A stretch of DNA of 64,000 nt from NCBI RefSeq assembly GCF_963169125.1, contig NC_084795.1:95909411-95973410 (forward strand), in the 5' to 3' direction. Within the stretch, counting starts at the first letter, position 1; every line of letters starts with the position of its first letter. Shown piece by piece: positions 46,064 through 58,750 of this stretch. The position numbers and the translations under genes were made by a program. Source of the stretch: Humulus lupulus (lineage: Eukaryota; Streptophyta; Magnoliopsida; Rosales; Cannabaceae). The notes beneath the pieces were generated by a model, which searched no databases, was not told the DNA's origin, and worked only from the letters and a program-made list of their open reading frames with translations.

Positions 46064-46345
46064 AAAATCATGACCTGCTTAATGCATCCCTGGATCTAAT
46101 TGAAGAGCAACGGGAAGAATCTCGGTTGTAGCTCGCCCACTACAAACAATGCGTAGCTAAGTATTTTAATTCAAAATTCAAAGGGCGTAGACTCGAGCTG
46201 GGGGATTTGGTGCTCTAGAGGGTGTTTCTAGCTAACAAAGACCCTAAAGACAGTGTATGGGAAGGAACCTACAAACTAGCTCGACTAAGTGGAGAATTGA
46301 TTCCACGAACTTGGAGCACTCTACACCTCAAGAAGTATTATTAGT
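46064..46345 (+). pseudogene. Tat-3 integrase C-terminus
   Basis: After the solo LTR the text HYKQCVAKYFNSKFKGRRLE and GDLVL, then RVFLANKDPKDSVWEGTYK, matches the tail of Tat-lineage integrase. The frame closes at the TAG following LHLKKYY (46343-46345). In-frame stops precede LAHYKQC and follow GDLVL. Confidence 0.8.
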
Positions 46346-47109
46346 AATAGGACGTCTTTGTTAGATTTGATGAGTTTTGTCTTTTGTAAGGCTTATTTGT
46401 AAAGGCCATTTCATTTTTTTGGAACTTGAATAGTAATGGGTTGCTACATATTTTAAACATGGTATCAATTCATTTTATTTTATTCTTGTAATTTAGCATG
46501 AGTTGATTATGTAAAAGCAGTCTATAAAATTTTTAAATTATGATCGCTTGTGGAGAATATAACCCAATCTTTGAAACATTCGACAAATTCAGGTTAATTT
46601 TTTTTTTTTTGCAACTTAGAATTTGGAAAATTGATTACTCTATGGCTTCTTAAAGCTCGAGTTTACAAATAAATTTTGAATACGAACTAAGTTAAGAAAT
46701 TCAAAACATAACAAACAAAATCCTAGAGTTTTACTAGGTACAAAAATACTGGAACTAAACCAGGTCCAAGGCCTGATCCCAAACAACTATACGTGAATAA
46801 GCGATCATACTCCTGGAAGTAACCAAGTCAGCGACTAGAAATTAATTGGGCGAGCCATCAGGCAAGATATCTCGATCCAAAGTTACCCCCTATAACTATT
46901 TGAATGTATAAGGACTTTGAAGGTTCATAAACATAAATACTTGATAGAAAAGGGGAATGAACAAAAAAGGTTAGATATAACAAAATCAACACATATAAAG
47001 AAAATATGTATAAACAAGGACAATTAACCTCAAATAATTGTCTCAGCCTAAAAGGCCTATTTAAAAGGGTTTGTAATACCCTTAAAAAAACGTGTATAAA
47101 AAAGAAACA
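46346..47109. other. Spacer between Tat-3 pol and its antisense gene
   Basis: AT-rich sequence with no believable frame. Unlike Tat-1 and Tat-2, I see no second polypurine tract here. Confidence 0.5.
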
Positions 47110-49609
47110 TAAAAAAGGGCCCCCATTATCTCTGAGCTTCGGTAACTTTCTCTCGAGATGTTACCTCTTCGACCCCGCCTTATGCTGCAACTCCAGAAGT
47201 CTCCATTGTCTCAGCAGGCTCTTTTGATAATCGGTCCTGGAACATGGCGAGGTAGCGCCCCAAAAGTTCCATGTCTACGAACGGGAAATCCCCTTCTAGT
47301 TTGTATGCCCAGACCCGATAAAACATTTCTTCCAAAGAGTTATCCGCTTCAGCAGTGTCCTCCTTGGCCTTGTCTTTGACTACACAATCTTTTGCTTGAG
47401 ACTGTCAACCTCCGTGAGCTTCTACTTAAGATCGTTAACCTCGAGCTGAAGCTAGTCTCGCTACTGGATTACCTCCAAGGCTTGCGCTTTGGAATTTCGC
47501 TCGTTCTCTTGGGAGGTCTTCAGGGCATTTTTGGTCTTGTCCAAGGCGGTCTTGGTGTTATCCACCTCAGCTTAGACCCGAGTCACCCCCTATGCAGAGT
47601 TGAGGATGGTAGTCGAGGGTCTTGCCTTAATAACCTACAACTCTTTGGTGTTGACAAAAATCATGTGCTTCATTAGATGGTTCATAATCTCCTCATATAA
47701 ACTGCACAGAGTCTCTGGATATTTCCCCACCTCGAGGGGAGGAACTGGGTTCGTGATAGTCGGGAATTCAACTTGGATGACCTGCAGAATAGAAGCGGGG
47801 TTGCGAGGAGTTGGTGGAGGAGCTTTTAAGGTAGTGAATACGGTGACTGGAGGCTACTACTACTTTTGGGCAAAGTTGGTACCCTTGTCTTTCGCAGGAG
47901 ACCCGATGGTGGCTCTAGCCCCGGGAGTGGTCTTCTTCAAAACCTTCTGCATCTTTACGTTTCATCCGGTTTTGAAAGCCTCCTTTAGATTCATGTCTTC
48001 ATCTGTAAAAGAGTGAGCAGAAGAGTCAGGTCCAAAAAGTGTTAGTCAAGATAATAAAAAGTAAAAAGTAATAGAAAAAGAACCATACCCTCCGAACAAG
48101 AGGAGGAAACTAATATGATCAGTTCCAGATTATGAACTGGGCTGGGTATAACCTCTAATTCTTTGATTATCAGGGGAGGGGAAGATTCTAGCAATACTAA
48201 ATCATGGGACCTAAGGGGTTCAGGCTCCTCATATGGACTAAGCTCATGCTCGGCCTGCCTAATACCCGGAGTAAATGTACCCTGACACAAGGAATGCCAT
48301 GACAGAAGGTTTGTCCTACACTATTAAAAAATGGTGGACCTAAAATGTATTGTATTATCTGCTACTACAATATATTTGGGGTAGGAAAAATCATGACGCA
48401 CGACCTGTTGGTCGACGCATTGATGTAAAGTCACATCTAGGTCTGGGTCTACCAGGTGTTAGTTCACAAGCTGCCTCAGATTGAATTGGACTAGCCTAAA
48501 ACTGGAAGGAACCCAATTTATTTCTCTATCTTGATTACCTTGGTTGGAGGTGCCAGCTACTGCCCCCGATTCTAGGCGACCTTGGCTAGGATCTAGTCTA
48601 TCTTAAGATATTTTTCTTTTATGCACCAACGGTCCGACCTCCCCTTCTTCTTCAACCTCCTTGACGATTGGAGGAAGTTCCTGGGGAGAGCCTCAAGGCT
48701 TGAGGGCCAGTGTTTGATCCTTTCGGATCAGCTTACATGCCACCATGGTGGTGCCATTCACCACTGCCCGAAACTCATTCTCCTTAGCAGGAGCGTTGGC
48801 CAAGGTTCAGTTTTGACCCCCCAAGGGTCTCAGACCACTCCGTTCTCTTGTAAATAGCTACACAAGATAACAACTCGATCATAATAAGTTTTAAATTGAT
48901 TAAGATAAGGAATTCAAGTAGTGTCCAAAAGGATGAGAAACTTACGAGGATAGTTGAAGTATTGGTGGGTGCAGTTCTTGAACCCATTTGACATAAATAA
49001 TCGGTCTTTAAAGTCATTCGGGTGGCTGGGGAGGTCGATGACGCTGGTAGACTTAGGAAACTAGGTGAGGTTGTAGAAACAGTCACCTCAATTTTTAGTG
49101 TCTGGATTGGCTTTCAGACAAAAAAAAAAAAAATACAAAATTTCCTCTGGAGTGGAGACCTCCCACTCGTTCTTGAGGAATAAATACTTTAACCCCACAA
49201 GGAGGCGATATGAATTCGGGGGGAGCTAAAACGACGCAAGCTCGATGTAGTTCAAGAAGTCTATGAAGTATTGGTCCAGCGGGAGGAAGGCACCTACCTT
49301 TAGACGCTCATAATTCTAGGCCCCGAAGTCATTCTGCAACGGGATATAACTCCGCCCTCCAACAAAAGGAGGTCGAGCATAAAATTTGGGACTCATCTCT
49401 ATCTTGAGACTCATCATTTTCTTATTGACTTTGTCTTGAGTATTTATTCACGACACGATCCTCTCGGCCTCAAAGAAACTATCAGGTCCTACCTCGACCT
49501 CCTTCTCCACCACTAGACCAAAGTGGGGAATGGGTGTTTCAGGGGCAACTTTCTTCTCCTTACCTTAAAAAGAGGAGCATGCCACAATCTTTTTCTTTGG
49601 AGGAGCCAT
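47110..49609 (-). pseudogene. Antisense extra gene of Tat-3, heavily decayed
   Basis: On the minus strand the ATG at 49609 begins MAPPKKKIVACSSF, and a stop follows at once. The same frame continues with LKVGAFLPLDQYFIDFLNYI, a stop, and LPPNSYRLLVGLKYLFLKN, which lines up with the conserved block of the Tat-1 and Tat-2 genes (AGAVLPLKSFF, LNTNSYRVLPALRSLY). At least four stops fall in the first 150 codons. Further left the charged coiled-coil region is traceable in pieces (about 47350-47560). A TATA box lies upstream (50342-50350, minus strand). It shows that the antisense gene belongs to the common ancestor of these elements. Confidence 0.75.
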
Positions 49610-50609
49610 GACAAAGATTTCAGTTTGCATGATTACAAAATGACCCATTAGAGGTGATCTTGGAATATAACCTCTCTAATAACAGAAGAAATGGCGACCT
49701 AAAATTATAAGGCTTTATTACTCGATTTAAGGCATCTATGAGTAAATATTAGGCTTAATACCCCGACGCGTGGTCCCATGCTCGTCTCTAGCTCACACAC
49801 ACGAATCTCGGGAAGGTGCTAAAATTTTGGGATTCGTGTGTCAGACGCAGTGGTTTCGAAAGGCAGTTTAATGCAAAACCACTCCAATACTGTAACCCTT
49901 AAGTTACCCAAAAATGAACCTAAAACCTTGGAATATTCAAACCCAGAAATTCAAACATTCATCTTTTAAACCCAAAAAACCTAGAAAATATCGAATTTTT
50001 GTGCATTATGTTTAATCGTTTCTAGTGCTATTTTTTTTGGCCTGGTAAAAACCTACACGAAACTTGTACAGAACCAAAGTAAGGCAAAAGTATTAAAACA
50101 TTTCATAAAACTTATTGGAAAATTAGAGATTGAAATTTAAACCAGGGGTGAGCATACTTAAAGATTGGTTTCTTGATCCACGAGTGAAGGAAGAACAAAA
50201 AATGTATGAAAAATCAAAGTGTGAGGACCTAAAAAATTTCTGGGAACCAAAAAGATTTAAGAGAGTTTGAATGTTTTGGGAGGAAGAAAGAGAAAAAGGA
50301 AATTTTGAATACAAAGGTGGCTAGGCATATAGTCTACTCTTCTATTTATACGTAAACTTCGAGGACAAATCTGACCCACACGATTAAAGCAAGAAAATAT
50401 CCGAGGGTCAGAATTAAATAAACCAAACGACGAAAAAAAGTTGACAAGACAACTTTCACAGCACTCAAAACCCGAATAGGGACCTATAACAAGTACACAT
50501 GTCTCACTCGAGTGAGCGGCTGGGCATGTTTTCTCATAACAGAAGCCGAAAATCCCCTACTATCCGTGTCAGAAGTGATGTCATGCTCGAGCAGGAGCTT
50601 GGGCGAAAA
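49610..50609. other. Upstream region of the Tat-3 antisense gene
   Basis: No coding frame is seen. On the minus strand TATAAATAGAAGAG (about 50337-50350) is a good TATA box for the antisense gene, as in Tat-2. The polypurine tract before the 3' LTR is eroded (AGGAGCTTGGGCGAAAA, 50593-50609). Confidence 0.6.
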
Positions 50610-51347
50610 TGTTGTACCCTAAAAACACGAGTTTAACTATCTAGCTTGGGGTACATCTTGCGCAAAATAAATAAAGGAGGCAAGACTTCAGAGATGTTTC
50701 CCTAACTACGGACCTAACAACTCGAGGTTGTGTCACTGAGTCCAGAACAGCCTAGGATCTTCCAGAGCTTCAGAGATGCAAATGAGGGAGATTGAGGTAC
50801 CCAGCATCCAGACCGCCTGCATCAATCCTGGGCATTAACTAAGTCAAACCATCCTGTTCCAAGCATATCCAGCACGAGAATGGCATCTAGCTTGGATGGG
50901 AGAATCCCTACAAACTCAGAAGCCCAATATGCGCAATAACTGCATATTATCGTTATATACATTTATAGATTGATGTAAAATGACAATAGGCTTTATTAGG
51001 ATATTTAAATGTCCATTAACTTGGGAAGTTACTCAATATTGCACATTACCATTTATATTACAGTTACCCAATATTGTCCACCATAATTTTGAATAAATAC
51101 AAGGGGAATTGATAGTAGAAAGGACTGACATTCTGTATGCGAAATATCTGCCAAAATTGTCATAAACAATTTTGCCTTGAGTTCCTAAAAATATTAATAA
51201 TAATGACTCGTGGACTAGGTGGATTTTGACCACTGAACCATGTAAATTGTGAATGTTTATATATTTCTTTATATTCGGTTTACAATAAGCTTAATCAATC
51301 TATTTTCGAATTCCTAAATCCCTTGTTGACGAAAAACTGCGTCAACA
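50610..51347 (+). repeat. 3' LTR of Tat-3 (738 bp)
   Basis: Partner of 33751-34489; it runs TGTTGTACCC...CTGCGTCAACA. Its TATA region reads TGAATAAATACAAGG, changed from CTATAAATACAAGG in the 5' copy. The U5 inverted repeat GTTGACG / CGTCAAC (51325-51331, 51340-51346) is intact. Confidence 0.95.
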
Positions 51348-51780
51348 GGATGTTCCTATCAAGGTTACTGGTTACCCATTCAAGTTTTCATATCTAATTT
51401 TGTTTCTTTCCAAATTTGGATGTTCCCATTAGGGTAAATTGTTACCCATTCACATTTTCATCAGATATTTTTTTATCAAATTTGAATGTTCCCATCTAGG
51501 TACTTGGTTACCCATTTTTGTTTTCATATCTATTTTTTTTTCTTTTCTAATTTGGATGTTACTATCATGGTTATTAGTTACCCGTTCAAGTTTTCATATC
51601 TATTTTTTTCCAAACTTGGATATTCCCACTAGGATAACTGGTTACCCATCCACATTTTCATACAATTTTTTTTCTAGATTTGAATGTTCCAATCAGGGTA
51701 ACTAGTTACCCATTCATGTTTTCATATTTTTGTTATTTTTCTTTCCAAATTTGGATGTTCCTACCAGGGTTATGGTAAAA
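51348..51780. repeat. Right part of the ~65-bp tandem repeat split by Tat-3
   Basis: Units beginning GGATGTTCC[T/C]AT start near 51348, 51418, 51487, 51557, 51618, 51683 and 51754, each with GGTTACCCATTCA and a T-rich filler. With the left part (33600-33750) the array held about nine to ten units before Tat-3 entered. Confidence 0.85.
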
Positions 51781-52832
51781 AGAAAATGATAAAAAAATTA
51801 TTTAAATTTTTCTACATATAGTGGAAAAAACTGTAAAAAAACAATTACAATGATAAATAATAAAATAGTAAAATAATTATTTAATGTTAAAATATATGTG
51901 AAAAAAAAGAAAAAAAGAAAGTAAAAAAAAGGTAAAAAGAAAATGGAAGGAGAAAAGAATAATTACAACAAAGAAGAAAAAATGGAAGGAAAAAAAGGAT
52001 AAAAAAAGAAGGAAAAAAGAAAGAAAAAAAAGGAAATAAAGCTGAAAAATATGAAAAAAAAAGCAATGAAGGAATAAAAATGATAAAAGAAGAAGAAAAA
52101 AAATAGAAATGGAAAGAAAAAAAAAGATGAAGAAAAAAATAGGTGAAAAAAATGAAAAAATAGAAGAAAAAAAAGTAAAGAAAAAAAAAAGAAAAAACCT
52201 GGAAAAATAATAAAAAAATTTTAGAAAAAATAAAATCACCTTAAAAATCAAATAAAACATAAATATTAGAAATATGTTGTAATTATATATTTTTTCAAAT
52301 TTATGGGGAAAAAATTCCATAAATATGAACTTCTAAATTAAAAAGCCATAAAAAGTTGAAAATTTAAATGTCCATATTATTGCAAAATAACCTTAAAAAA
52401 CTATAAATATGAAAAAATCCCTAAAAAAATTACACATGCAATATAAATTTAATAAAAAAAATTAAAAAATTCAAAATTTTACAAAAATATGAATAATAGT
52501 TTGCAACAATTGTGTTACTATTTGTTAGAGTTTTTATTTAGTCTATAAATATTGTTTCCAAAATTGTAACATATACAAATTTGTAAATTTTTGTTACCAT
52601 AAAATTGTATTGTTACAAATTTGTAAGCTTGGTTATAAAAAAAAGCTTCATATTTATGATTATGCTCCTCTTTATTTTTGTAATTTTTTTTTCAGATTCT
52701 GTATTTTTAGTATTTTTTTTTTAAAAGTCTTAGGCATTTATAAATTTTCCATTGTAGGACTGATTTTCATATATACACCACCATATGGTGCCCCTTGGCA
52801 ATATTCATTTGATAAATTATCATAAAAGATAG
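51781..52832. repeat. A/G-rich low-complexity tract and AT-rich DNA
   Basis: 51781-52210 is a strand-asymmetric AAAGAAAAA-type purine tract. The 147-residue minus-strand frame in it is a Phe/Leu-rich artefact. 52211-52832 is AT-rich without features. Confidence 0.75.
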
Positions 52833-54055
52833 TGTTACCCCAAATTTCGAGTCACAATTATTTAGTCTCAAAATGTAGGCTCACAATACTAAGAACCGAA
52901 TTTGTAAAGTAAAGGAAATATGACCATTTATACAAATGAGTATATATCTATAGACTAAATCATTAGTTTGGTTCAAGCATAAGATGTAAGCTTGAAGGGG
53001 CTGGTCTGTCCTGAAGGTTAAACTCGAAAGTCTGAAAGATGAAGAAGTGGATACCAATGTGACGGTAAGCCCAAACCACAGTGTAGGCTCGAAAGCATCA
53101 ACATGGAAAACAATAGGCGCTTACAACACGACTATAATTGTGGGATTAATTATAGACACATTTAAACAACCCTATTTTTAAGGGATATTTGATATTTACT
53201 ATATCATATTGTATTTTTATTTATTCTTTTATAAGTATGAATTCAAAGTAGATATGTTCCAAGCCACCAAATCAAGATTATTACAATCCTGAGAGATATG
53301 TTCCAATGTAGCAACTAGAGAACCAAAGGCTGCGAGAGAGGATAGCCGAGGCCACTCGGTTAAACGAGGAAATGTCAAGAAGGGCAGTTGAAGCCCAAGC
53401 ACCCCCGTGAAGGACTAGGGGACGTCCTTGGGGTAGTACTGCAGCTCGAATGACTGAGCAAAGGGCTCAGCAAAATCAAGCAGGAAGAGATGGGGAAAAT
53501 ACTGGAGTCACCCAAACAAGGGTTTCCTCTCGAAACCCAACACACACCAACTAGACTAGAGAGTTTCTTGCTGATACTGGGAACAATCGAGCTACCTCAC
53601 AAGCAGCTCAGAGTAATAATCCATAACCTGTAGCACCTGCCTCAAACAATGAGAGGTTGCTGCCATCTTCGATCATGAACCCTCCTTCTCCTATTAGACA
53701 CCCCTCAGCAGTATGAGACATACCACATCCTATTCCTAGTGGACCTTGAACTGGTGAAGGGGCACCTCACAGAACTGCCCAAACTGTAAGAAGTACCAGT
53801 CGAGATAGAAACCCTCAAGCCAGGCATAAGCAGAGGGATAATCATGAGGTCCCAATGGAAGGGCATAGGCCGCCGAGATAACTCCGACCCTCGAGGAGTA
53901 AGATGTCGAGATCTCGTGCTACTGGAATCAAGGCACGTGAATAATCCACCTCGAAACTATGCTCTACAGCAACAACAGAGGATAGTTAGTTTCCTCGAAG
54001 ATAGTTAGGACTATAGTAGGGCGGTGAGTGTCTACAACACCAAACCCGGACTTAA
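52833..54055 (+). mobile_element. Tat-4: truncated LTR and gag leader, left part
   Basis: TGTTACCCCAAATTTCGAG at 52833 resembles the starts of the 6548 solo LTR and the Tat-2 LTR. The LTR-like part fades out near 53240 without a TATA box, U5 or primer site, and gag-leader-like sequence follows at once (about 53280), so an internal deletion joined U3 to the interior. The leader contains decayed Arg/Pro/Ser-rich coding sequence. The element is interrupted at 54056 by the chromovirus and resumes at 63440. Confidence 0.65.
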
Positions 54056-54786
54056 TGTAACATCCTCCTAATATAGGACCGTTACACAGTGTACTTTAAA
54101 TTGTGTCAGACTTGCTACTCAAGTCATTTGGCTTAAACACATGTAACTATGGTTAATGTCAAGGGTTAAGGTTAAAATTTTTGGTCAAATGTACCATTGA
54201 CTTTTATTTAAAAAAGTTTCATACATTCGTGGGATCTCAAAATATTAGAACCAAATTCTTAAAGAAGTGTATGTATATCAAAAATTACATCCAGCCGACC
54301 TATGTGACAAAAACAGGGCTACAACCCTAGTTTCTTTGAGATATCCTCGACTGTGGTGGTCGAGCAGCCACATATGTACAATCCACCACTGAAGCACTCC
54401 AACTCATGGATGGTCAAGCTTTCCCTTCCCCTTACCTGCACCACAAAGCACCCGTGAGCCAAAGCTAAGCAAGAAAACTATACATGTGCATAAGCAAAAA
54501 AATACTAATTCTCAGATACTTATCTAGCATGTCCAGTAGTAATAACCTACACATGCAGTCATTCAGTTACAAACAAAGGGTCATTGGACCAATTTGGGGC
54601 CGCTTCCCCGGACAGTTGACCATAGAGCGAACCCCGGGCCTTTGCTCTAGCTATGTGACCATAGGGTCACGTGGGGCCCTTGCCCTTAGCTCTGAGTAAC
54701 TAGCCATAGAGATAGCCCAAAACCTTTGGTTTTCCAACAACCATAGGGTTGACCAACGTAATAGTACGTTGCTGATTTAGGCCTAA
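54056..54786 (-). repeat. Remnant of the chromovirus 3' LTR (731 bp)
   Basis: Matches 59327 to about 60057 of the 5' LTR. The match stops at GATTTAGGCCTAA, after which minus-strand integrase sequence (GDYVFLKVSP) follows directly. Confidence 0.9.
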
Positions 54787-57600
54787 GGCGAAACCTTAAG
54801 GAAGACATAATCTCCCATCTGCCCGATCCTCTCCAGAATCTCAAATGCAAGCATACGAGCTCTATTCTTCTCGATGGCCTCAGTGGTCCTCTAAACTGCA
54901 TCCGGACCCAAATATTTCCTCTCACCCATCTCATCCTAGTGAATGGGCAATCTCATAAGGTGCCACCCTAATGGTAGACTGATAGCTGTTGTTATAAGAA
55001 AACTCTATCATAGGCAAATATTTACTCCTGGACCCTTCAAAGTCCAACACACATGCTCGCAGCATGTCCTCCAATATCTGGATAGTCCTCTTAGACTAAC
55101 CATCGGTCTGAGGATGATAAAGCTGTACTAAAATTCAATTGAATACCCATCGTCCTCTGCAAACTTCCCCAAAACTTGGAAGTAAAGATAGGGTCCCTAT
55201 CAAACACGATAGACCTCGGAGTCCCATGAAGGCGAACTATCTCTCACACATAGAGATCTGCATACTGGTCAACCATGTAATTCGTCCTCATTGGTAGAAA
55301 ATGAGCTGATTTTGTATACCGATCCATGATGACCCAAATAGAATTATGCTGGCTCACTGTCCTGGGCAACCCTACCACAAAATCCATTGTGATATCCTCC
55401 CACTTCAACTCTGGGATATCCAGAGGCTATAACAGCCCTGCTGGCCTTTGATGCTCAGCCATGACCCGGTGACAGGCCAGACACCTTGCCACATACTCAG
55501 TCTCATCCTTCTTAATCCCAGGCCACCAATATAGAACTCTCAAATCTTGGTACATCTTCGTGGTGCTTAGATGTAGAGAATAAGGGGTAGTATGAGATTA
55601 ATTCAGAATCTCCCGTCTGATCCTGGTGTCCATCAGAACGCAAAATCAATCCTTGTATCTCAACAAGCCCATGCTCTTAACATATCATCAGCCAACTCCC
55701 TAGATATCTGTCTAGCACTATATAACTTTCCCGAACCCTTCCAGCATATGCAATCGACTACCGCGTTGGCCTTCCCAGGGTGATAGAGGATCTCACAATC
55801 ATAATCATTTACCAGTTCTAACCAACGTCTTTACCTCATGTTCAGATTCTTTTGTGTGAAAAAGTATTTTAAACTCTTTTGATCAGTGTATATCTCACAC
55901 TCATCACCATACATGTAGTGTCGCCACACCTTCAGTGCAAAAACCACTGCTGCAAGTTCTAAATCATGTATGGGGTATCTCTGCTCATATTCCTTCAATT
56001 GACGTGATGTGTAGGCAATCACCTTCCCTGTTTGCGTAAGAACACACCCCAGACCCTGCCTCAAGGCATCAAAATAGACTACAAACTTGTTCCGATTTGT
56101 AGGAAGACTCAAAACCGGAGTGGTGATCAAACTCTTCTTGAGCTTTTGGAAGCTGTCTTCACACTTTTCTGACCATACAAACGTCTGATTCTTGTTTGTT
56201 AACTCTATCAATGATGATGCAATCTTGGAGAACCCCTCCACAAAGTGTATGTAATACCGTGCCAATCCCAAGAAACTTCTTATCTCTGAAGCGTTCTTCG
56301 CTCTTGGCCAATCTCTAACCGCTTCAATCTTCGTTTGATCCACCTTAATCCCATCCTTAGTGACTATGTGGCCTAAGAAATTCACCTGTGGCAACCAAAA
56401 CTCACATTTCTTGAACTTTGCATACAGCCTGTGTTCTCTCAACCTTTGTAGTACCAATCTGAGGTGTTGCACATGTTCTGTCTCTAGGTGAGAGTATATA
56501 TATATATCGTCAATAAAGACGATCATAAACTGGTCCAGGTAATCTTTGAACACCATGTTCATTAAATCCATAAATGCTGCCAAGGCATTAGTCAATCCAA
56601 ACGACATCACCAAAAACTCATAATGCCCGTACCTGGTGCGAAAAACTGTCTTCGGTATATCCTCCTTCCCGATTCTCAACTGGTGATAACCAGATCGAAG
56701 ATCTATCTTAGAGAATACTCTTCTACCCTGCAATTGATCAAACAAATCATTAATCCTTGGTAGTGGATATCTGTTCTTGACAGTCAACTTATTCAGTTCT
56801 CTGTAATTGATACACATCCTCAGAGAACCATCCTTTTTCTTCACAAAGAGGACTAGTGCGCCCCTTGGAGAGAAGCCGGGCCTGATAAAACCCAAGTCTA
56901 GTAACTCCTGTAGTTGAGCGTTTAGTTCCTTTAGCTCAGCTGAAGCCATCCTATAAGGTGCCCTAGATATTGCCTCTGTCCCCGACGCCAATTCAATTAC
57001 AAACTCAATCTCCCTGTGTGAAGGTAACCCTGGCAGATCCTCTGGAAACACATCCAGAAACTCACAAACTAATTAGGTCTGTTCTGGTCCCACAAATACG
57101 ACCTGAGTGGTATCCACCACGCTAGCTAAGAACCCTATGCATCCCCCTGCAATAGGTCTCTAGCTCTAAGTATTGACATAATAGGTATACGGGGTCCATG
57201 CACAGTGCTAATGAACACAAAGGGGTCCTCACCCTAAGGCTCAAAGGTTACCATATTCTTCTTGCAATCTATTGTTGCCCCATACTTCTCTAGCCAATCC
57301 ATACCAAGAATTATCTCAAAATCAGTCATCACTAATTCTACCAAATCAACTGATAATTCCCAGCCATCCATTGTAACTGTTAGTGATCTAACCCATCTTT
57401 TGGAAACCACTATCTCCCAGTAGGCAACATAGTACCAAACCCCACTGGATAGAAGTCACATGGTCTACACAATCCATCTATAATCCTACAAGCAACAAAA
57501 GAGTGTGTGGTACCCGAATCAATCAAAATACTATAGAAGGTTCCAGCACTAGAAAGCTGACTTGTAACTTCCGAGGGACTAGCCTCAGAATCTGCCTAGG
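54787..57600 (-). pseudogene. pol: Chromovirus pol: protease, RT, RNase H, integrase
   Basis: Protease is seen as ILIDSGTTHSFV (about 57487-57520). RT (57051-55831) is open over 406 codons with [51 protein letters not shown] and the catalytic box FIDDIYIYS. RNase H follows with [15 protein letters not shown] and [10 protein letters not shown]. To the left of 55830 the frame is full of stops, but integrase text is traceable (for example LYHPQTDG and ISYNNSYQST-like sequence, ending GDYVFLKVSP at 54787). Open RT beside decayed integrase suggests moderate age. The frame ends at the deletion join with the LTR. Confidence 0.9.
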
Positions 57601-58750
57601 TCAAGGTGAACTCTCGAGCTGGTGTCAGGCTGTTCACCTTCTTCGGCTCCTCCTTTCTGGCTCTTGGGTAGTCCTTCTTCAAATGCCCCACACTACCACA
57701 AACAAAACAGACCTTCGCCCGACATTACCCAATATGGCGCCTCCTGCACCGAGTACACTATGGGAATGCTCTCCAGGTCTCACCGCCACTCTGATGGCTC
57801 ATCTGTATGCCCCGTGGCCTCCTATCTGGCCTTGAAGCTGAAACTGTATTCGAAGTCTTCCTCTTATGATCACTGGGGCCTCCGCCCCTACCAAAACTTG
57901 TAAATGGAGGTCTCAACCTCCTAGAATCCCTTGTGGCTACATTGTCACGTGAGATCTTGTTCTCTGCGCTCTCAGCTGTCAGCGCCTTCTCCACAACCTG
58001 TGCATAGGTAGTCAATCCTTTCACAGTAGTAATACGAACATCCCGGGTTATCATAGGTTGTATCCCATAGAGAAACCGCTCTCTTCTAGTCCCATCAGTG
58101 GGAGCCGGATCCCCTGAAAACTTTGCCAATCTGTCGAACTTCAGGGCGTAATCAGTCACTGTCATGTTACCCTGAAGTAACTTGCTGAATTCCTCAGCCT
58201 TCGCAGTGTTAACTGTGTCGTTGTAGTATTTCTCATTGAATAATGTTCTGAACTCTTCCCATTCCATGGTGGTTATTTCTTTGGTCTGGGATACCACCTC
58301 CCACCATATTCGGGCATCATCCCAAAACATATAAATGGCACAAGCCACTATCTCGTTACCACCTATCCTCATAAAATCCAGGATGGTGGTTATCATGGTC
58401 ATCCACTGCTCAACCTTCAGTGGATATGAAACGCCCTCAAAGACAGAAGGGTGTTGCTTCCTGAACCTCTCATATAGGGGTTCCCACCTATCTCCCCCTG
58501 CCTGGGGCTGCACTACTACTGATACCTTTGGCTGTATCACTATCGATATAGCGGGTTATGGGTTCCCTGCTGGAACCTGTTGCTGTCTGAAGAGGCGAAT
58601 CTCTTCTTCCTGCCTCTCTAACCTGGCTTGCATGTTAGCAAGCACATGTTGCCATTTTTATAGAGCAGGTGGTGGGACCTGGCCTTGGTCATTCCCTTCA
58701 ATGGCCTGTAACTCTTTGCCAGCCAACCTCTCTAACGTTCGAGGAATCAT
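57601..58750 (-). pseudogene. gag: Chromovirus gag
   Basis: The ATG at 58750 begins MIPRTLERLAGKELQAIEG; two in-frame stops occur before the open frame that starts at 58540. The gag core has VFEGVSYPLKVEQWM, FWDDARIWWEVV and GNMTVTDYALKFDRLAKFSG, matching the Retrotrans_gag domain. A CCHC zinc knuckle follows as CFVCGSVGHLKKDY, with the final Cys changed to Tyr. Gag would coat the RNA and form particles in the cytoplasm. Confidence 0.87.

Larger units (their letters stand above)
33751..51347 (+). mobile_element. Tat-3: old, nested Tat-lineage Ty3/Gypsy retrotransposon
   Basis: The 5' LTR (33751-34489) and 3' LTR (50610-51347) are flanked by GGATG at 33746-33750 and 51348-51352. Internal order on the plus strand is gag, protease, RT, RNase H, second RNase H, integrase, then an antisense gene on the minus strand. 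Three solo LTRs are nested in it (37483-37855, 38738-41265, 43330-46063), each with exact target duplications. Without them the element is about 12 kb, close to Tat-2. LTRs differ at 9 of the first 60 bases and the genes carry many stops and deletions, so it is the oldest dated element here. Confidence 0.95.

Noticed and set aside
51877..52320. 147-codon minus-strand frame rich in Phe, Leu and Ser
   Set aside because: It lies wholly in an A/G-rich low-complexity tract; composition alone explains the open frame.
52833..53240. A complete LTR of Tat-4
   Set aside because: The start is LTR-like but no TATA box, U5 inverted repeat or primer site follows, so I call it a truncated LTR.
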